NCBI GenBank assembly: GCA_019973155.2
Contig: BPQB01000002.1
Coordinates: 1,116,001 to 1,180,000 of the forward strand
Length of the DNA: 64,000 nt
Direction of reading: 5' to 3'
DNA from: Phanerochaete sordida
Lineage: Eukaryota; Basidiomycota; Agaricomycetes; Polyporales; Phanerochaetaceae
The notes under the pieces are model-generated. The model was not told where the DNA came from. It saw only the letters and a program-made list of their open reading frames with translations, and did no database searches. Below are positions 1 through 16,884 of the stretch, piece by piece (positions within the stretch are counted from its first letter, which is position 1; each line of letters begins with the position of its first letter). The position numbers and the translations under genes were made by a program.

Positions 1-443
1 GTGCGTAGCCTGTGTCCATCCGAAAGGTATGCGAGTATATTCTCCTCATCTACTCCAGTTTGTTCCCGCAGAAAGCGTTCGAGACTTCCGAACCTGTGGC
101 ACGAAATGAACAAGCAGGTCCGTTCGGTGTGGAGCAGTTACGGACAGTTCAATATCCCGGAAGGTTGCATCGACCTGCACACGTTTCAGCCATGATCTGG
201 ACGTGCTGCAGGATCACAAACCTCGAATAACTGGCCGTCCTCCGCACGGCATATTTGTAGCATTACGGGTGTAGCCCGGAGACAGAGACATGGGGTCAAG
301 CGCCGGGGAACGCTCCTGTGCGTACGCGTGCCCAGAAAGGAAATGCCGGCGGGTCAACACCAGGAGCCAATCACCGCCCTTCTCGCCAACAATTCTTCGC
401 CCAGGTCTCTTCCGCCACAAAGTCTTTGCTCCTCGCGTCCAGC
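1..443. other. Left-edge sequence upstream of mak5, no gene seen
   Basis: Short open frames occur on both strands but none resembles a known protein or carries convincing splice sites. It presumably holds the promoter and 5' leader of the helicase gene that starts at 444. Confidence 0.5.
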
Positions 444-3160
444 ATGGTCGCCCAACTCTCCGCAAAGCGCAAAGCCAAGGCCCCTGTGCAATCCGCGCAC
501 AAGAAGGCGAAGACGGTGCACCTCTCTGCCAACGAACTCCCGTGGAAGACCGTGTCGAAGGCGCATGAAGCTGGCCTCGATGCCGGACTCGAGGGTATCA
601 TGGAACTGGAAGAGGTGGACGGCGTTGACGTTGTTTACGAGGAGACCGAGGCAGGCAGGATTGTGAAGTTTAGCGTGAGTGACACGTCGCGTATGCCACG
701 AGTGGATGTTCACTTGGCGTGCAGGTCAAGGAGGACGAACCCAAGAAGAAGAACGCGAAGAAGGAAAAGGCGATTGCGCCGACACAGCAAGAGCAGACAG
801 AAGCAGGTCCATCAAGGTCCTCTGTCGAACCTGCAGCTGTGGGAGAACGCCCCGAAGAGCAAGCCTTCGATTGTGAGTTTCCGTACGGATACTTGCTCGC
901 ACAGATGTTACTCACTTACCACTAGCAAAGACACTTCTGCCCAGCTGGCATCAGTTCTCTCTACACCCACAGCTCAATCGAACTCTCTATGCGCAAAGCT
1001 TCTCGAACCCCACGCCCATCCAGGCCAAAGCCATCCCTGCTGCTTCGAAGGGCAAGGACGTAATTGGTGTCGCTGAAACTGTGGGTGTGCCATACAGAGG
1101 CCGTTATCTTGAGCTCACCGCTTCGTTGTCAGGGCTCCGGTAAAACACTCGCGTACGGAATACCTATATTGCACTACCTTCTCACCCAAGCAAAGGCGAA
1201 ACCTTTGGTACAGAAGCAGCGAAGACCTACGCGTGCACTGATATTGGCACCCACACGCGAGCTGGCCCTGCAAGTGTCGTCTCATCTCAACGCGTGTCTC
1301 AACGTTGTGGACGTCAACACGGCCGCTGTCAAGCAGGAGGAAGAGGAGCCGGATCTTGGGCTCAAGGCGAGGAGCAAGGGCAAGGGCAAGGCGAAAGCGG
1401 CACCAGCTGCAGGCCAGCCTTCGTCGCCAAAGCTTCCCCCCTTAGTCAGTGTTGCCGCCATCGTCGGAGGCATGTCCGCCCAGAAGCAGCGTCGCATCCT
1501 GGAGCGCGGTGTAGACGTGCTCGTTGCCACGCCTGGTCGTCTCTGGGACATCATGCAGGACGACGACGCGCTCGCTCGTGATATCAAGAGCCTCAAGTTC
1601 CTGGTTCTTGACGAAGCAGATCGGATGATTGAGAACGGGCACTTTGCCGAGCTCGATAACATCATTCGCTTGACCTTGAAGCAGTCGGGGTGAGTCGTCA
1701 TAACCATGAGCTTTAAGGCCATTGCTAATAGCACCTAGGGACGAGACCATCGAGCCCGAGCTTGACTTCGACGACGACGGAAACGTTATCCCAAAGGAGA
1801 CCGCTGTGGGGGCCCATGGAGAGACAAATGACGAATTGCAGACATTTGTCTTCTCCGCCACGCTCAGCAAGGATCTGCAGCGCAATCTCAAGAAGCGTTC
1901 TTATCCCAATCGCAAGAAAAACAAGCCTGCGACAACCCTCGACGACCTGCTCCTGCGTCTGGATTTCCGTGATCCAGAACCAGAGGTCATCGACCTTAGT
2001 CCGGAAGGTGGAGTTGTCTCGACCCTTCGTGAGAGCAGAATAGACTGCTTGACAAACGACAAGGTTAGTCGCCTCATTCACCACGCTGTCTCTGGTCTGA
2101 CATCCGTCTCAGGACGCGTACCTATACTATTTCCTCCTTCGTTATCCTGGGCGTTCTCTCGTCTTCCTTTCCTCCATCGACGGTATACGTCGCCTCATGC
2201 CCCTAATGGAGCTCCTGCAGCTCCCGGCATACCCGCTACACTCCCAGCTCGAACAACGCCAGCGTCTCAAGAACCTGGACAGGTTCAAGTCGACACAGAA
2301 CTCCATCCTGCTTGCGACTGACATTGCCGCGCGTGGTCTCGATATCCCCGCTGTCGACCATGTCGTACACTACCAGATACCCCGCTCTGCAGACGTCTAT
2401 GTCCACCGAAACGGTCGTACGGCGCGTGCAATGCGTAGTGGTTTCAGTCTACTCATGGTCTCGCCCGACGAACGGAGGGTCGTGCGAGCCCTGTTGGGAA
2501 GCTTAGGACGCCGTGAGTACTCGCAGTACTCCAACTCCGCATCTTGCTGACAGCTTTTCAGAGGAAGAGGAGATCCCCGACATGTCGATCGAACTCTACC
2601 TCCTGGACAAGATCAAGGCTCGCATCCAGGTCGCCAAGGACATAGACTCCCTGCAGCACAAGGTGAAGAAGGAGAATCACGAGAAGAACTGGCTGAAGGA
2701 AGCCGCGGCGGCGATGGAGATCGAGGTCGACTCTGACATGGGTCTTAGGTTGGTCTCTAGAACCCTGCCCATCGCTTACGCTTACACATCTCGTATCCCA
2801 GTGACGATGACGGTGCTGCTGCTGCAATACCCTCAAAACACCAACGCAAAACTACCAACGCAAAGACAGCTGTTCTCAAAGCGGAATTGAAGGAGCTCCT
2901 CGCTCAGCCTCTGATCGCCCGCGGTGTCTCGACGCGGTATATCACCTCCGGGAGCAGGCCGATTGTTGACGACTACATTAGCGGAGAATGTGAGTGACTG
3001 TCGTGAGTCTGAAGTCATGGTGATCTGACTGCAGTTTGTAGACCACGAAAACATGCTCGGTCTGAAGAAGACTCAGGCTGGCCAGGACGTCGTTCCACGT
3101 AAAGCGCGCAAAGTGGTCAAGAAGGAAGAGTACGAAGAGTGGAAGGGCTTTGAATCGTGA
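444..3160 (+). CDS. MAK5: ATP-dependent RNA helicase Mak5 (DDX24 family), nucleolar
   Basis: DEAD-box RNA helicase needed in yeast for 60S ribosomal subunit maturation. I read nine exons and about 770 aa, with introns at 675-724, 873-925, near 1080, 1691, 2063, 2515, 2749 and 2989. The ATG at 444 opens a lysine-rich N-terminus ([10 protein letters not shown]). Helicase motifs follow in order: a Q-motif region ([13 protein letters not shown]), GSGKT (Walker A), PTRELA, TPGR, LDEADRM (Walker B), [16 protein letters not shown] and HRNGRTAR. The roughly 90-residue charged insert between PTRELA and TPGR is typical of the Mak5/DDX24 group and separates it from other DEAD proteins. The C-terminus is basic and ends [13 protein letters not shown]. 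No break was seen. The assignment to Mak5 rather than another nucleolar DEAD protein rests on this insert and the overall length. Confidence 0.92.
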
Positions 3161-3593
3161 TGTCCAGGCTGCTTTAGCGACGCCTATCGCACATAATGCA
3201 TTCTCCAGCATGTCTACATTTGACTGACTGATTGACCCATACGGCTCGCCTTGCGGCTCGCCATGGCCGGGTGAATGGCGGGATTAACGCCCGATAAGTC
3301 CATGCTGCCACATGTTTTACGTCTTTCTTGCCTTCCACGATGCCGCTGTCTTCTTAACCGCCACTGCCACCCGTCGTGGCGTCCTCTGTCACCGTTTGTC
3401 CCGCCTCCGGCGACATTCTGTGGACCCTGAGCTCAGGAGCCCGCAGAAAAGGCCGAGAAAATCGTGGAAATGCCACCCCCTTCCAAATATGGTCTGGTCC
3501 CGCCCATAAGACGTGCATGCCACGCCGCCTTGCCGTCCAACCTCTTTGACTCTTTCTTTTCAATTGTGCACCTCTCCCGTATAATCTTTGACC
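3161..3593. other. Intergenic, no gene seen
   Basis: Holds the 3' region of mak5 and the promoter of the small gene starting at 3594. Pyrimidine-rich stretches precede that start. Nothing else is recognisable. Confidence 0.5.
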
Positions 3594-4225
3594 ATGCTCT
3601 CGTTTAACTCTCCACCTTCCTCGCCTCTCATGTCGCAGCAGGAGGCATCCTCTCCTTCACCGCCGCGCGCGCGGCCGCTCCGCCTCCCGGACGTTGTCAA
3701 CCTGATCGTGAAGCTCAAGCGGTCGAGCAACAAGGCCAAGGCGCAGGGCTTTCCCATCGAGTGCGCCTCGGGCGAACCGAGCACGCACGACGTGCTGCAG
3801 GGCGAAGGCGTCGTCTCCGCGCGCAAGGTCCCGTTGCAGGAGCAGCGGCGGTTCCTCTGCCGCGGCGGCGTGGACGCCAAGCGTCTGCTCAGGACCATGC
3901 GGGCGACGCTGCTCGAGGAGGCGCAGATGATCGGCGCGAATGTGCTTGTGGACGAGCAGTAAGTTCTAGTCGTCCTCACGTTGCTGACTTGCCACTGACG
4001 ACCACCCAGATGGACATGCTACATACACGCTCCCAAGCGCGACGGCATATACAAAGTCGATGTAAGTGCACGGTGGCGTCATGTCCGCTCTTGTATTCAT
4101 GCTCAGCTCTGCTGTAGATGTGCTACTCCGCGTCCGCCGCGCGCTCAGAGACAGTTGACCCGCAGCAACCCGTTGCTCTCGAGAACGCCAGGGGCGTTCC
4201 CGGCTTGATGACCGTCGTCGGATAG
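3594..4225 (+). CDS. Small protein of unknown function
   Basis: Not recognised. Three exons give roughly 170-180 aa. The first exon runs from ATG 3594 to a GTAAGT donor at about 3960, the second encodes WTCYIHAPKRDGIYKVD, and the third starts after CTGTAG near 4118 and ends GLMTVVG with TAG at 4223-4225. The N-terminus is Ser/Pro-rich (SPSPPRARPLRLPDV) and is followed by a basic, probably helical segment (IVKLKRSSNKAKAQG). The middle contains RRFLCRGGVDAKRLLRTM and a predicted amphipathic helix. No signal peptide or membrane segment is evident. The reading frame is kept across both introns, which supports a real gene. The call could be wrong in the short exons. Confidence 0.6.
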
Positions 4226-5188
4226 GGCGATCACTGCCCGCCTCCCCCTTTCCTTTGTTCCCCGGATTTAATGCTTTCTCTGGATTCACGGACTGTCTAC
4301 TCAAAATCCTCTCGGTCGTTATCTATTTATTCGCTCCTTCCACTGTACCACCACCTCCCATACCCAAACCAACTTCGCTGTACATAACAATAAGCTCGCT
4401 CCTTCCAAACGGACACCTCTGTTCTGTTACAGTAACATAATACGTAGTCACCTCGCTGCTTTCTTGGTGTAGGCTGTGGTTTATCGCCTGGTCGGGATTT
4501 TGGAACGTCCAAATTAGAGTGTATCAGCAGGGATAATTATTACGGAAACCCCCTCCCTGCACAGACTTCACTCTGACGATCCGGGTGCTAGTTCCTTGCT
4601 CATCTGTAGCCAAGACGAGCTCAAGACCTCTCGTAGTGTCGCTGCCAGAGGAGAAGGGTGCCGGGAGGGAGGGGAGCTTAATGAAAATCGGAATTTTCGT
4701 AATAATTATCCTAGCTGATACAGCCTATTGTACTTGTATCCGGCCACGCTTTACCTTCGGTTATATCCACCATACAAGCTTGCGTTGCATCCTATACTGC
4801 ATCACTCGTGTTGAGCTGCGGTTCGTTCTCGCCAACGTGTGACAAGTCGACTATAAGGGGTCCGTGGGGACCGGTACACGTTGAGCGGGAATTCTGCGAT
4901 GGTCTGCTACCTATGGTGCAGAATAATGCATTACTGAAGCGTCGGAAACCGCGAGGCTCTATAATCACACCAGCAGCAGCTATCTGTCGCTTGGGCTTTG
5001 CCAAGGCACCTACGCGACTTCCATCTCTGCGATGCCTGGATTGTGAAGCGCATGTATATATCATAAACCCTCTGAACTATCATATGATTATCCGTGACAG
5101 GCCTCAAGAAAAAATGATGCTACACTTATAATACCTCGAGAACACTAGAAATACAGCAGATTACTACGGTGCCTACAATACGTACCAG
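4226..5188. other. Intergenic between convergent genes, no gene seen
   Basis: Relatively AT-rich sequence between the 3' ends of the gene at 3594-4225 and the MYST acetyltransferase. It probably holds both 3' UTRs. No open frame with coding character was found. Confidence 0.5.
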
Positions 5189-9522
<4,334 letters not shown>

Positions 9523-9549
9523 TCGGAATCTGAATTACGGGCTTGCCAT

Positions 9550-10310
9550 GATAAGGGTTATGAAAATTCGCCGACAAACGCAGGAGAGGGTAGGACGGCC
9601 GTTGTAGAAGCTCGTGCTACACTCTTGCAATCCACTTTGCTTGCTCGTGAGCGTGCTTCGCGTGGCTGACCATCAAGACGTGGTCCGTGCACGAGGACGG
9701 GGATTTGCTGAATAGTTTTGGTTTCTCAAGATGTAATATATTTTGCAGTTAAGTACAGAAAAGGTTGTCTATCCCAAAAAGGCAGGAAGTGGAGGCTCGC
9801 ACAGGCCACCTTGGGAATGTTGTTTGTCACTCTTGCGCTGTGGGTTGTGCCGCTGCCCGGTTCTCCTTGCGCTACCGGAGGGGCGAAGATGCACGTTGCA
9901 TAGCGGGGAGACGTAGACTCGGTGGCTCACGCTCGACGTTTGCAAGACATACACAGCAGTTCGAAACGAGGCCTCCGGAGGACATTCGGGGCCCAGACAT
10001 CCACGCGCACGGAGCAGTCAGCAGGAAATAGTGTACAGAGCACGTTCTGGGGCGAGGGGCACTTTCGCAATTTTCCGTGAGAAATACCGGTGGTTTGAGT
10101 AAGCTTGAAGAGGAGAACCGAGTCGAAAAGTGGCTGGAGGTGGCTACATCGGCCAAACAACAAATAATAGGCGAGCTCCGTCGTGCCGTGCAGCGGCTCT
10201 GAGTCTCGAGTCCCTCATCCCGTTTCGCACTGTTACTGTCTATCACCAGATAAACCACCCCCTTCCCCTCTTTCCCTCCAACCACCACGTCCTCGACAGC
10301 GACACGGACA
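9550..10310. other. Divergent promoter region, MYST acetyltransferase / LAMMER kinase
   Basis: Separates two start codons that point away from each other, so it should carry both promoters and 5' UTRs. A pyrimidine-rich run just before 10311 fits a fungal transcription start. No gene was recognised. Confidence 0.5.
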
Positions 10311-12284
10311 ATGCAGACAGCGGTGCAGTACTCTGCGCCGTCGCTGCTCCCACAATACCCTCACCCCACCCTGAACCTCAATCGCGGGGTCAACGGCACT
10401 GCGAACATCATGCCTACGCCCCCGGTCCCAACGCGCAAGCGCAAGCGACCTCATCAGTACACCGTCAGCTACAGTGAGGTCCAGGAGCTCGACAACTCGG
10501 GCAAGGTACGGGATGTCATCGTCATCGACGACACTCCGCCGCCATCAACCGTCTCCCCTGCCACGACGCACAACCACCTCTATTCCGCATCCTACCAACC
10601 CCCGGTGTATTCCGCCCCTGTAAGAACACGGGCCCGCGCCGCCGCCGAGGCTCAAGACCAGTCGTCAAGTTCCTCAGCAGCAGTCCCTCCGCCTAAAAAG
10701 CGGAAGCGAGATCCCGTAGAAGTCGCCGGCACGGTAGCCAAGAGGCCAGCCGCCAATGGTCACTTGGCCAACGTGTCATCTACCAATGGCAAATCGTACC
10801 CAGGTGGCAGCGGTACAGCCGTCGAGGATGTGAGTGTCCCTGAGTTACCCTTGCATTCCGTGGCGCTCATGCTCTGCAGACATCGAAGGACACCGAGCCT
10901 TGCGACGACAAGGAAGGTCACTACATAGTGCGGACGAATGATCTGATCTACCGCCGCTGTACGTCTCTCGTCTTTGCCACTTGCTGAGGTCGCTAACCAC
11001 ATTTCCAGACCAAACTGTCCGTCTCCTGGGACAGGGAACTTTCGGCAAGGTAGTGGAAGCAATCGACACGGACACGAACAAACGGGTTGCTATCAAGATC
11101 ATTCGTGCCATACCCAAGTACCGCGACGCCAGCAAGATAGAGGTTCGCGTGCTGCAGAAGCTGAAAGAGCGAGACCCTACCAACAAGCAGTACGTCGGCA
11201 ATAAGCGCTGCAGCTGCTGCACAAGCTGACGCGTCCTTCCAGTAAATGCATCCACCTTCTGCACTGGTTCGACCATCGGAATCACATATGCCTAGTCTCA
11301 GAGCTGCTGGGCATGTGCGTGTACGACTTCCTCAAGGAGAATGACTTCGCCCCATTCCCACGCTCCCAAATACAGTCGTTCGCTCGGCAGTTGCTGGGAA
11401 GCGTCGCATGTGAGTGGCACCTGCGTCGAAACACGTCGACACTCGCTCATGTTCCAAATATCTAGTCCTTCACGACTTGCATCTTGTTCATACGGACCTC
11501 AAGCCGGAGAATATCCTACTCGTGAATAACGATTACAAGTTCGTAAATGTTCCTGTGCATGGCAAGGTGAGCTCACCTGACTTGTCACCCAGGCTGGGCG
11601 TCACTCAGATTCTGTCTATGAAGCGTAATGCCCCACCGCGTGCCAAAAGGATCCTAGAGTCGACTGAAATCCGACTCATCGACTTTGGTTCCGCGACGTT
11701 CGAGGAAGAGTACCATTCGAGTGTGGTATCCACACGGCATTACCGTGCCCCCGAGATCATTCTTGGTACGTTTTCAACCTTCGACGGCAGATTTGGTTCC
11801 TCACTGTCTCTCAGGCCTCGGATGGTCGTATCCTTGCGACGCGTTCTCCCTTGGGTGTATTCTCGTGGAGTTCTATACTGGGGTCGCTCTCTTCCAGACT
11901 CATGACAACCTCGAACATCTCGCCATGATGGAGCAGGTCATGGGCAAGATGCCAGAGCGATTCGCTCGCATGGGGTCGCGGTCCAAGCCCGAGTACTTCA
12001 AGGAGGGGAGCAAGCTGGACTGGCCGAAGCCTAAGGCTACCAGACAGAGCAAGAAGGAAGTCCGTGCTTGCCGTAGTCTACAGGTTAGTTTCAAGTGCCA
12101 CACGTTCCGCGATCCTTGCTCACAGGTCATATAGGAGATTATTCCTCCGACGGACGCCACAAATCGGCATTTCCTGGACTTGGTCAGGAGGCTGCTGACG
12201 TTTGACCCCGAGGAGCGGATCTCGGTCCGCGACGCTCTCAACCATCCTTATTTCCAGATGCGCGTCCCCGAAGACCCGTACTGA
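10311..12284 (+). CDS. LAMMER-type dual-specificity protein kinase (Kns1/Lkh1/CLK family)
   Basis: Nuclear kinase of the CLK group, which in other organisms phosphorylates SR splicing proteins and transcription regulators. About 500 aa from some nine exons, ATG 10311 to TGA 12282-12284. The N-terminal third is low-complexity with two basic clusters resembling nuclear signals ([18 protein letters not shown]). The kinase domain shows [10 protein letters not shown] (glycine loop), VAIKII (Lys), [10 protein letters not shown] (catalytic loop with HTD in place of HRD, as in CLKs), LIDFGSATF (DFG) and [13 protein letters not shown]. The diagnostic LAMMER signature is present as [11 protein letters not shown]. 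The C-lobe ends [20 protein letters not shown], two helices before the stop. The HTD and LAMMER motifs together make the family call firm; the substrate is inference. Confidence 0.93.
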
Positions 12285-12893
12285 CATCCACACTCCTTCA
12301 TTCCGATTCTCTTCGACGACCCTGGCCCTCCGCCTTCGCACGGACTGGCTCAGGAACGGACAGGTTCCGCCAAATGTGTACCCCAGACGTTTGTATAACG
12401 ATATTTACAGTATTGCTCTCTTTTCGTCTCTCATCTCGCTCGCTCATGTCTCGTTTCCTTGCTACGTTATTCTTCCGCACCTGGAGGTCCTTCCGCTGTC
12501 TTTGTACAACCACCCCTGCAACTAGTGCTACAACAGCTTCTTGTGTCTCTACATCCCGGTCATCGCCTCGTTCAATGTCACCTAATCGATCTCGTCTCCT
12601 CATCCATAGCGTCCACAACTCCGTCGATCGTTCTTGCACTATGCGGTCAAACTTGTACATGTACGTGGTGCCCGCCCTTAGAGATTGCGCGTTACACGTC
12701 AAATACGAGAACGGCGAGACACTGTTGGTTCGTGGGTGAATAATGACAGCATTGTGAGTGTTTCCATCATGTTTCTTTCCAAATCCTTATATTGCAAGTA
12801 GGCCTGCGCTAGGCAGAATAACAAGGGAAGGACAGCGATGCTATGCCAGAGCGAAAAATAAGAAAGCGACCACGGTGTACAGCTCCGGGGAAA
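12285..12893. other. Intergenic between convergent genes, no gene seen
   Basis: Pyrimidine-rich sequence, probably the 3' UTR of the LAMMER kinase followed by that of the aspartic protease on the other strand. Confidence 0.5.
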
Positions 12894-14792
12894 CTAGACG
12901 AGTTTAGCGAGCGAGATTTGGTTCTTGCCGGTGTCGGTAGAGAAGTAGGCGTTCTTGAGGAAGACATCTCCAACCTACTCGAAGGTCAGCGCTGTTCTAC
13001 ACCACTAGAGCTTGAACACTGACCAGCCACTCTGTTGCACCACCGATCTGGCCAGACGAGATACCAGAGACGCAGTCGCCAGTGAGGTCGGTCGGGTCGA
13101 CCGGAGCAAAGAGAAGATCACGGGGATCAATCGCGAACGACTGACCGCCGAACGTCAGGGCGACACTCGCGGTAGTCGTGCACGGAATCGTGAAGCCGCC
13201 TTGCCCGTCGGACTTGGCGCCCGGAATAGCGGCGTGAACGGCCGCCGCGTCAGCATCGGGGGCGATGACGAGGGTGGTGCCGGTGTCAAGGATGGCAGTG
13301 CGGCCCTGCAGCCCAAGGTCCTGGCCGTTGACGGTCACCGACGGCATGGAGCCCTCCCAGAAGCCCTGTTGGTTGACGTTGTCGAACGTCACGAGCGTTG
13401 CGGGGTCGAACTTGGTCTGGTCGAGGCCGCCGAAGGTGATCTCACCGTCGTTCTTCTCGTCGGCGAGGCGGGAGATCTTGAACGAGGTGATCGCGTCGCT
13501 GATGAGGCCCGCCGAAGCAAGAGACTCGACAGGCGTGGGGACGCCTTGCTCAGAGAGCAGCTGGGGTCGCCATGAGCGAACGTGCAAGACCGTGGAAACG
13601 TGCAACGTACAGATTGCGCAAGGCCCATCAAGCCGTCGAAAGGGACCGTGTCGGCAGCGAAGTCGTCGGTTTCCTGCGTCGTGACACCGAAGGTGTGCTG
13701 GTTCAAGGCGAGACCGGCGATGTTGACATTGTCGGTGATGATGTCGCCCTGAACAGCGCCAGAGCCGTAGGTCACCGCGAACTGCTTGCCGGAGTCGACG
13801 AAGGACGAGGAAGACTGGGTACCGAGGAAGGTGTGGTTGCCCTGAAAAACGATGAGCGTCGTTTAGAGCGGCACCACGGCGGAAAGATGACGTACGCAAT
13901 CTCCACCCTCTGTCGATTGGCACTGCTCACCGCCAACCCAGAAGTCCGCAGAACCGGAGTCCATGAGGATCTTGAAGTCCTGGGGCGGGGTTCCCAGCTG
14001 GACGGTAGCGATGTAACCAACATCGTTAGCCCTACGAGATGGGTTATTTTCGTTAACGCTCACAACAGAAATAATCCGCTTACTCGATGTCAAGGCCAAG
14101 GGAGTTGTCTGCGGTAGGCGCATTGGCAGCCGTAAGACCGCCGTTGTTCTCCGCATCCAGATCGACTTCAGAGAAGCCAGCACCGCCATCGGCCTGGTCG
14201 CCTCCAGAGCCAGCCGCAGTGGCGTTGCCTTTACCGCCGCCGTTGCCGCCGCTGAACGACCGAGTTATCAGATTTCATATCGGATGCAAGTCAGACGGTA
14301 CGCACGCGCTCTGGCCCTTCTGGCCCTTGCCAGTGCCCTTCTGACGGAGGGTGTTGGCCAGGACTCCGATCACGTCGTTGTGCTCGGAAACGGCGTCGGA
14401 AATCGGGGCGACACCGTGCCTGTTGTAACGCTTGGCGTTCGCCTTGCGCACACCAGGACGACCGCCGGGCGGGATATAGAGCCTCTTGTGGAGGTTCGCG
14501 CGCAGCTCGAGGGCGCTAGGCTCGTCCCGGCCGGTCATGCGCGCGTGGCGCTTCAGCCCGCGGTTGATGTGTTGCTGCAGAAGCTACGAAAAGAGGACAA
14601 AGTCCATCAGCACAGATCGACAGAATAGACCGAAGTACGCACCACTTGCGGGTGAAGGTCAGAGCGAGTCTGAGTGATCCTCTTGAGAGGAAGAGTGACC
14701 AGACCACCGCGCTTCACGGGCGCCGCCTCGACACCACCGAGGAGCACGAAGAGGCTCGCCAGGAGCAGAGAAAACTGAAGACCGAGCTGCAT
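12894..14792 (-). CDS. Secreted pepsin-like aspartic protease (family A1, polyporopepsin-like)
   Basis: Extracellular endopeptidase made as a preproenzyme of about 500 aa. The ATG at 14792 starts a clear signal peptide (MQLGLQFSLLLASLFVLLGG, then VEAAP). An in-frame ATG at 14825 would add 11 residues and bury the signal, so I prefer 14792. A long basic propeptide follows, then a Gly/Ala-rich linker and the mature enzyme starting near NDVGYIATVQLGTPPQDF. The first catalytic motif is MDSGSADFWVG, a fungal DSGS variant of DTGS; the second is AILDTGTTLVIAP. The tail reads VFLKNAYFSTDTGKNQISLA, the conserved A1 C-terminal strand, ending KLV. At least five introns. A TATA box lies at 14985-14992, about 190 bp upstream of the start. 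A saprotrophic role in protein digestion is inferred. Confidence 0.92.
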
Positions 14793-15526
14793 AGCGATAG
14801 CGAATTGAAGTCCTGCCTCAAGCAAGTATAAGGATCTGAGACGTAAGGCTCTTTCGAAGGAGAGCTAAAGAAAGAGAGGACAGCTGAAAGGGAAAAGACA
14901 GCTGAAGGCCCGGCCTCAGGAAAGAGAGAAGAAAGGAAGGGAAGGGAAGGGGAGAAAGTGAATGCTCCACACGGGCCGCTTGGCTTTATATACGACATCG
15001 GAGGGCGTTCTGCCGCACTCGCGTTGTCCATTACCGTTGTTGCCACGGGCAACGGACTCGAATACGCTAACGCCCATATCGACCACGCCAAAGTCGCCTG
15101 GGCGGGGTACTGCTCCCACGTGGGCAAGACTCATCGAGGCTTTGGCATGCTCTGTCGCTACCCAAGCCATCTTGTCCGCCAACGCTGCGCATCTAGGATA
15201 GAGATTCCCTGGCGGTCCGTAGACAAGAGTCCATCTGCCAAGACCTCAGTCCGCCGCTGCTGATGGCAAATTTGGTCAGCGATGAAATACCAGAACCGAC
15301 ATCCGGCCCTCCGCTCAAGCCTACTCGGTCTCAATGGCGACGACCACACTATAATCAAAGAAGACTTTGCACATCACTGACAGTGCCAGGCAATCCTGGT
15401 GACGATATCACGACACAAATAGTTTACATGGATGGCGAAGACTGGGAATTCACGAGGTCCTATAAACGGAATCTCGATAGACTAGCAGATGCACAAGCAC
15501 CACATGTCCACCAAGCCGTCGCTAAT
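14793..15526. other. Intergenic upstream of the protease
   Basis: Contains the protease promoter (TATA at 14985-14992) and the 3' end of the next minus-strand gene. A plus-strand open frame from 15263 crosses into that gene and is taken as a shadow. Confidence 0.5.
14985..14992 (-). promoter_or_regulatory. TATA box of the aspartic protease gene
   Basis: Reads TATATAAA on the minus strand, about 190 bp before the protease ATG. A purine-rich tract at about 14920-14960 lies between box and gene and would be transcribed as leader. Confidence 0.6.
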
Positions 15527-16688
15527 TCACAGCCGAGACTTGGCTTCCTCGTTGTCCAAGGCAACGCTCCTCCGTCTGAACTCCCCGCTTCGGCGGAGTC
15601 TCTTGACGACTTCACCGTAGACATCGCCCTACGATGTAGCGCATCAGAAGATGGTGAGGGTGTACGCGAGCTAAGCTTAACTGACCCTGATTATGCCCCA
15701 CACGCCACTCTGCGCCTGCTCGCTGACCTTCTTGCCGAGTTCGAGCGCCTTGTTCAGGACGGCCTCGGTGTCGCCTTGGACGAGCTCATCGACGAAACCA
15801 GACTTGACGGCCTCCTGCGGAGTGAAGCGGTGACCCTCGAGTGCGATCTTGCGGACCGCCTGCGCATCTGTCACTTTTGCCTGCACGATCGCGCCGAATG
15901 GATACGGCCAGGCGGCACCGAAGTGCACCTGCAGCACGGCATCAGCGCAGCTCATGCGATGCTACGGGCAGGTGGCACGATGCGCACCTCGTTCATGCAC
16001 AGCCACGCGTTGCGCTTGCTTCCATCGGTCATGACCCGATAATCACAGCTGAGCGCGAGCATGAACGCGCCAGCAAAGGTGTGGCCGTTCAAGGCGGCGA
16101 TGGTAGGGACTGGCACCGATACCAGTCAGTGTTCGTGCTCCGACGTTCAGCCACGGAGATGAGACATACTCGGGAAGGTGAAAAGCCGGTGAAGCATGGG
16201 GTCGTAGAACCCTGTGCGGTGTTAGCTCGTGCACGACTATATGTGTGCCGGTCAAGCGTACTGGGGAAGAAGAGGGGATCCTTCGACGCGGTCTCGTAGT
16301 CCAAGCCTGCCAACAAGGTCAGCAGCAGCAAGATCGCAAATGAATGGGTTTACCATTGCTGAAGAACTTGTTCTGCTTCCTGTTGCCGACAATGATGAGC
16401 GCACCGCGTCCGCCCTCCTTGGTCTTAGTCTGCTGGGCTTCGCGCCACTGCTTCCTCCAGCTGCGCTCGACCTCGTCCAGGGCAGGCAGAACAGCCTTGG
16501 AAATGAGGTCGTGCGTCAGCCTGCTGTCGTCGCCATTGTGCAGCTCCAGCACCCAGAGCACGTTGGTAGCTGGTGCACGCGTAGGGCAATATTAGCTTCC
16601 TCCAGACGTCATACGAGTTACACGTACGGTGGGTGACGGTGACAAGTGGCTTGTCGTCGGGGAAGCTGGTGGGGAAAGACATGTTCAA
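15527..16688 (-). CDS. Peroxisomal enoyl-CoA hydratase/isomerase family protein with PTS1
   Basis: Crotonase-fold enzyme, most like fungal delta3,delta2-enoyl-CoA isomerases (Eci1/PECI type) of fatty-acid beta-oxidation; about 280 aa. Start MNMSFPTSF at 16688 (or Met at 16682). Landmarks: WVLELHNGDDSRLT, ALIIVGNRKQNKFFSNG (the first oxyanion-hole region), TIAALNGHTFAGAFMLAL (the second), CDYRVM, then VHFGAAWPYPFGAIV after a GTGCGC...CAG intron. A last intron at 15629-15685 leads to a final exon encoding GDVYGEVVKRLRR and ending in Ser-Arg-Leu, a canonical peroxisomal targeting signal. Without that intron the frame would stop early at IIRVS. Divergent from the complex I subunit gene, 196 bp away. 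Hydratase versus isomerase activity cannot be decided from sequence. Confidence 0.88.
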
Positions 16689-16884
16689 CGGCGGCGAGAT
16701 GTCGACCAGAGGAGAGATGCTACCGTATAAATGCGACGAGACAGACGGCGTGCGCGGTATTCAGGTGTCCTCGGTCGGTGTCTAAGACGATACAGCCGAC
16801 TGGCCGGAAGCGGGTCCCCCGCCACGTGGTTCGGCGGCAAGCACTCGGGCACGCAGGTCTCCGAGCTCTCTCGACACCCAAACC
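16689..16884. promoter_or_regulatory. Compact bidirectional promoter
   Basis: 196 bp between the start codons of the divergent enoyl-CoA isomerase and complex I subunit genes. A TATAA-like element is visible near 16725. Both products act in fatty-acid oxidation or respiration, so co-regulation is possible but inferred. Confidence 0.5.

Noticed and set aside
15263..16042. Plus-strand open frame of 259 codons over the enoyl-CoA isomerase
   Set aside because: Most of it is antisense to conserved isomerase exons; the non-overlapping first part shows no family or splice support.
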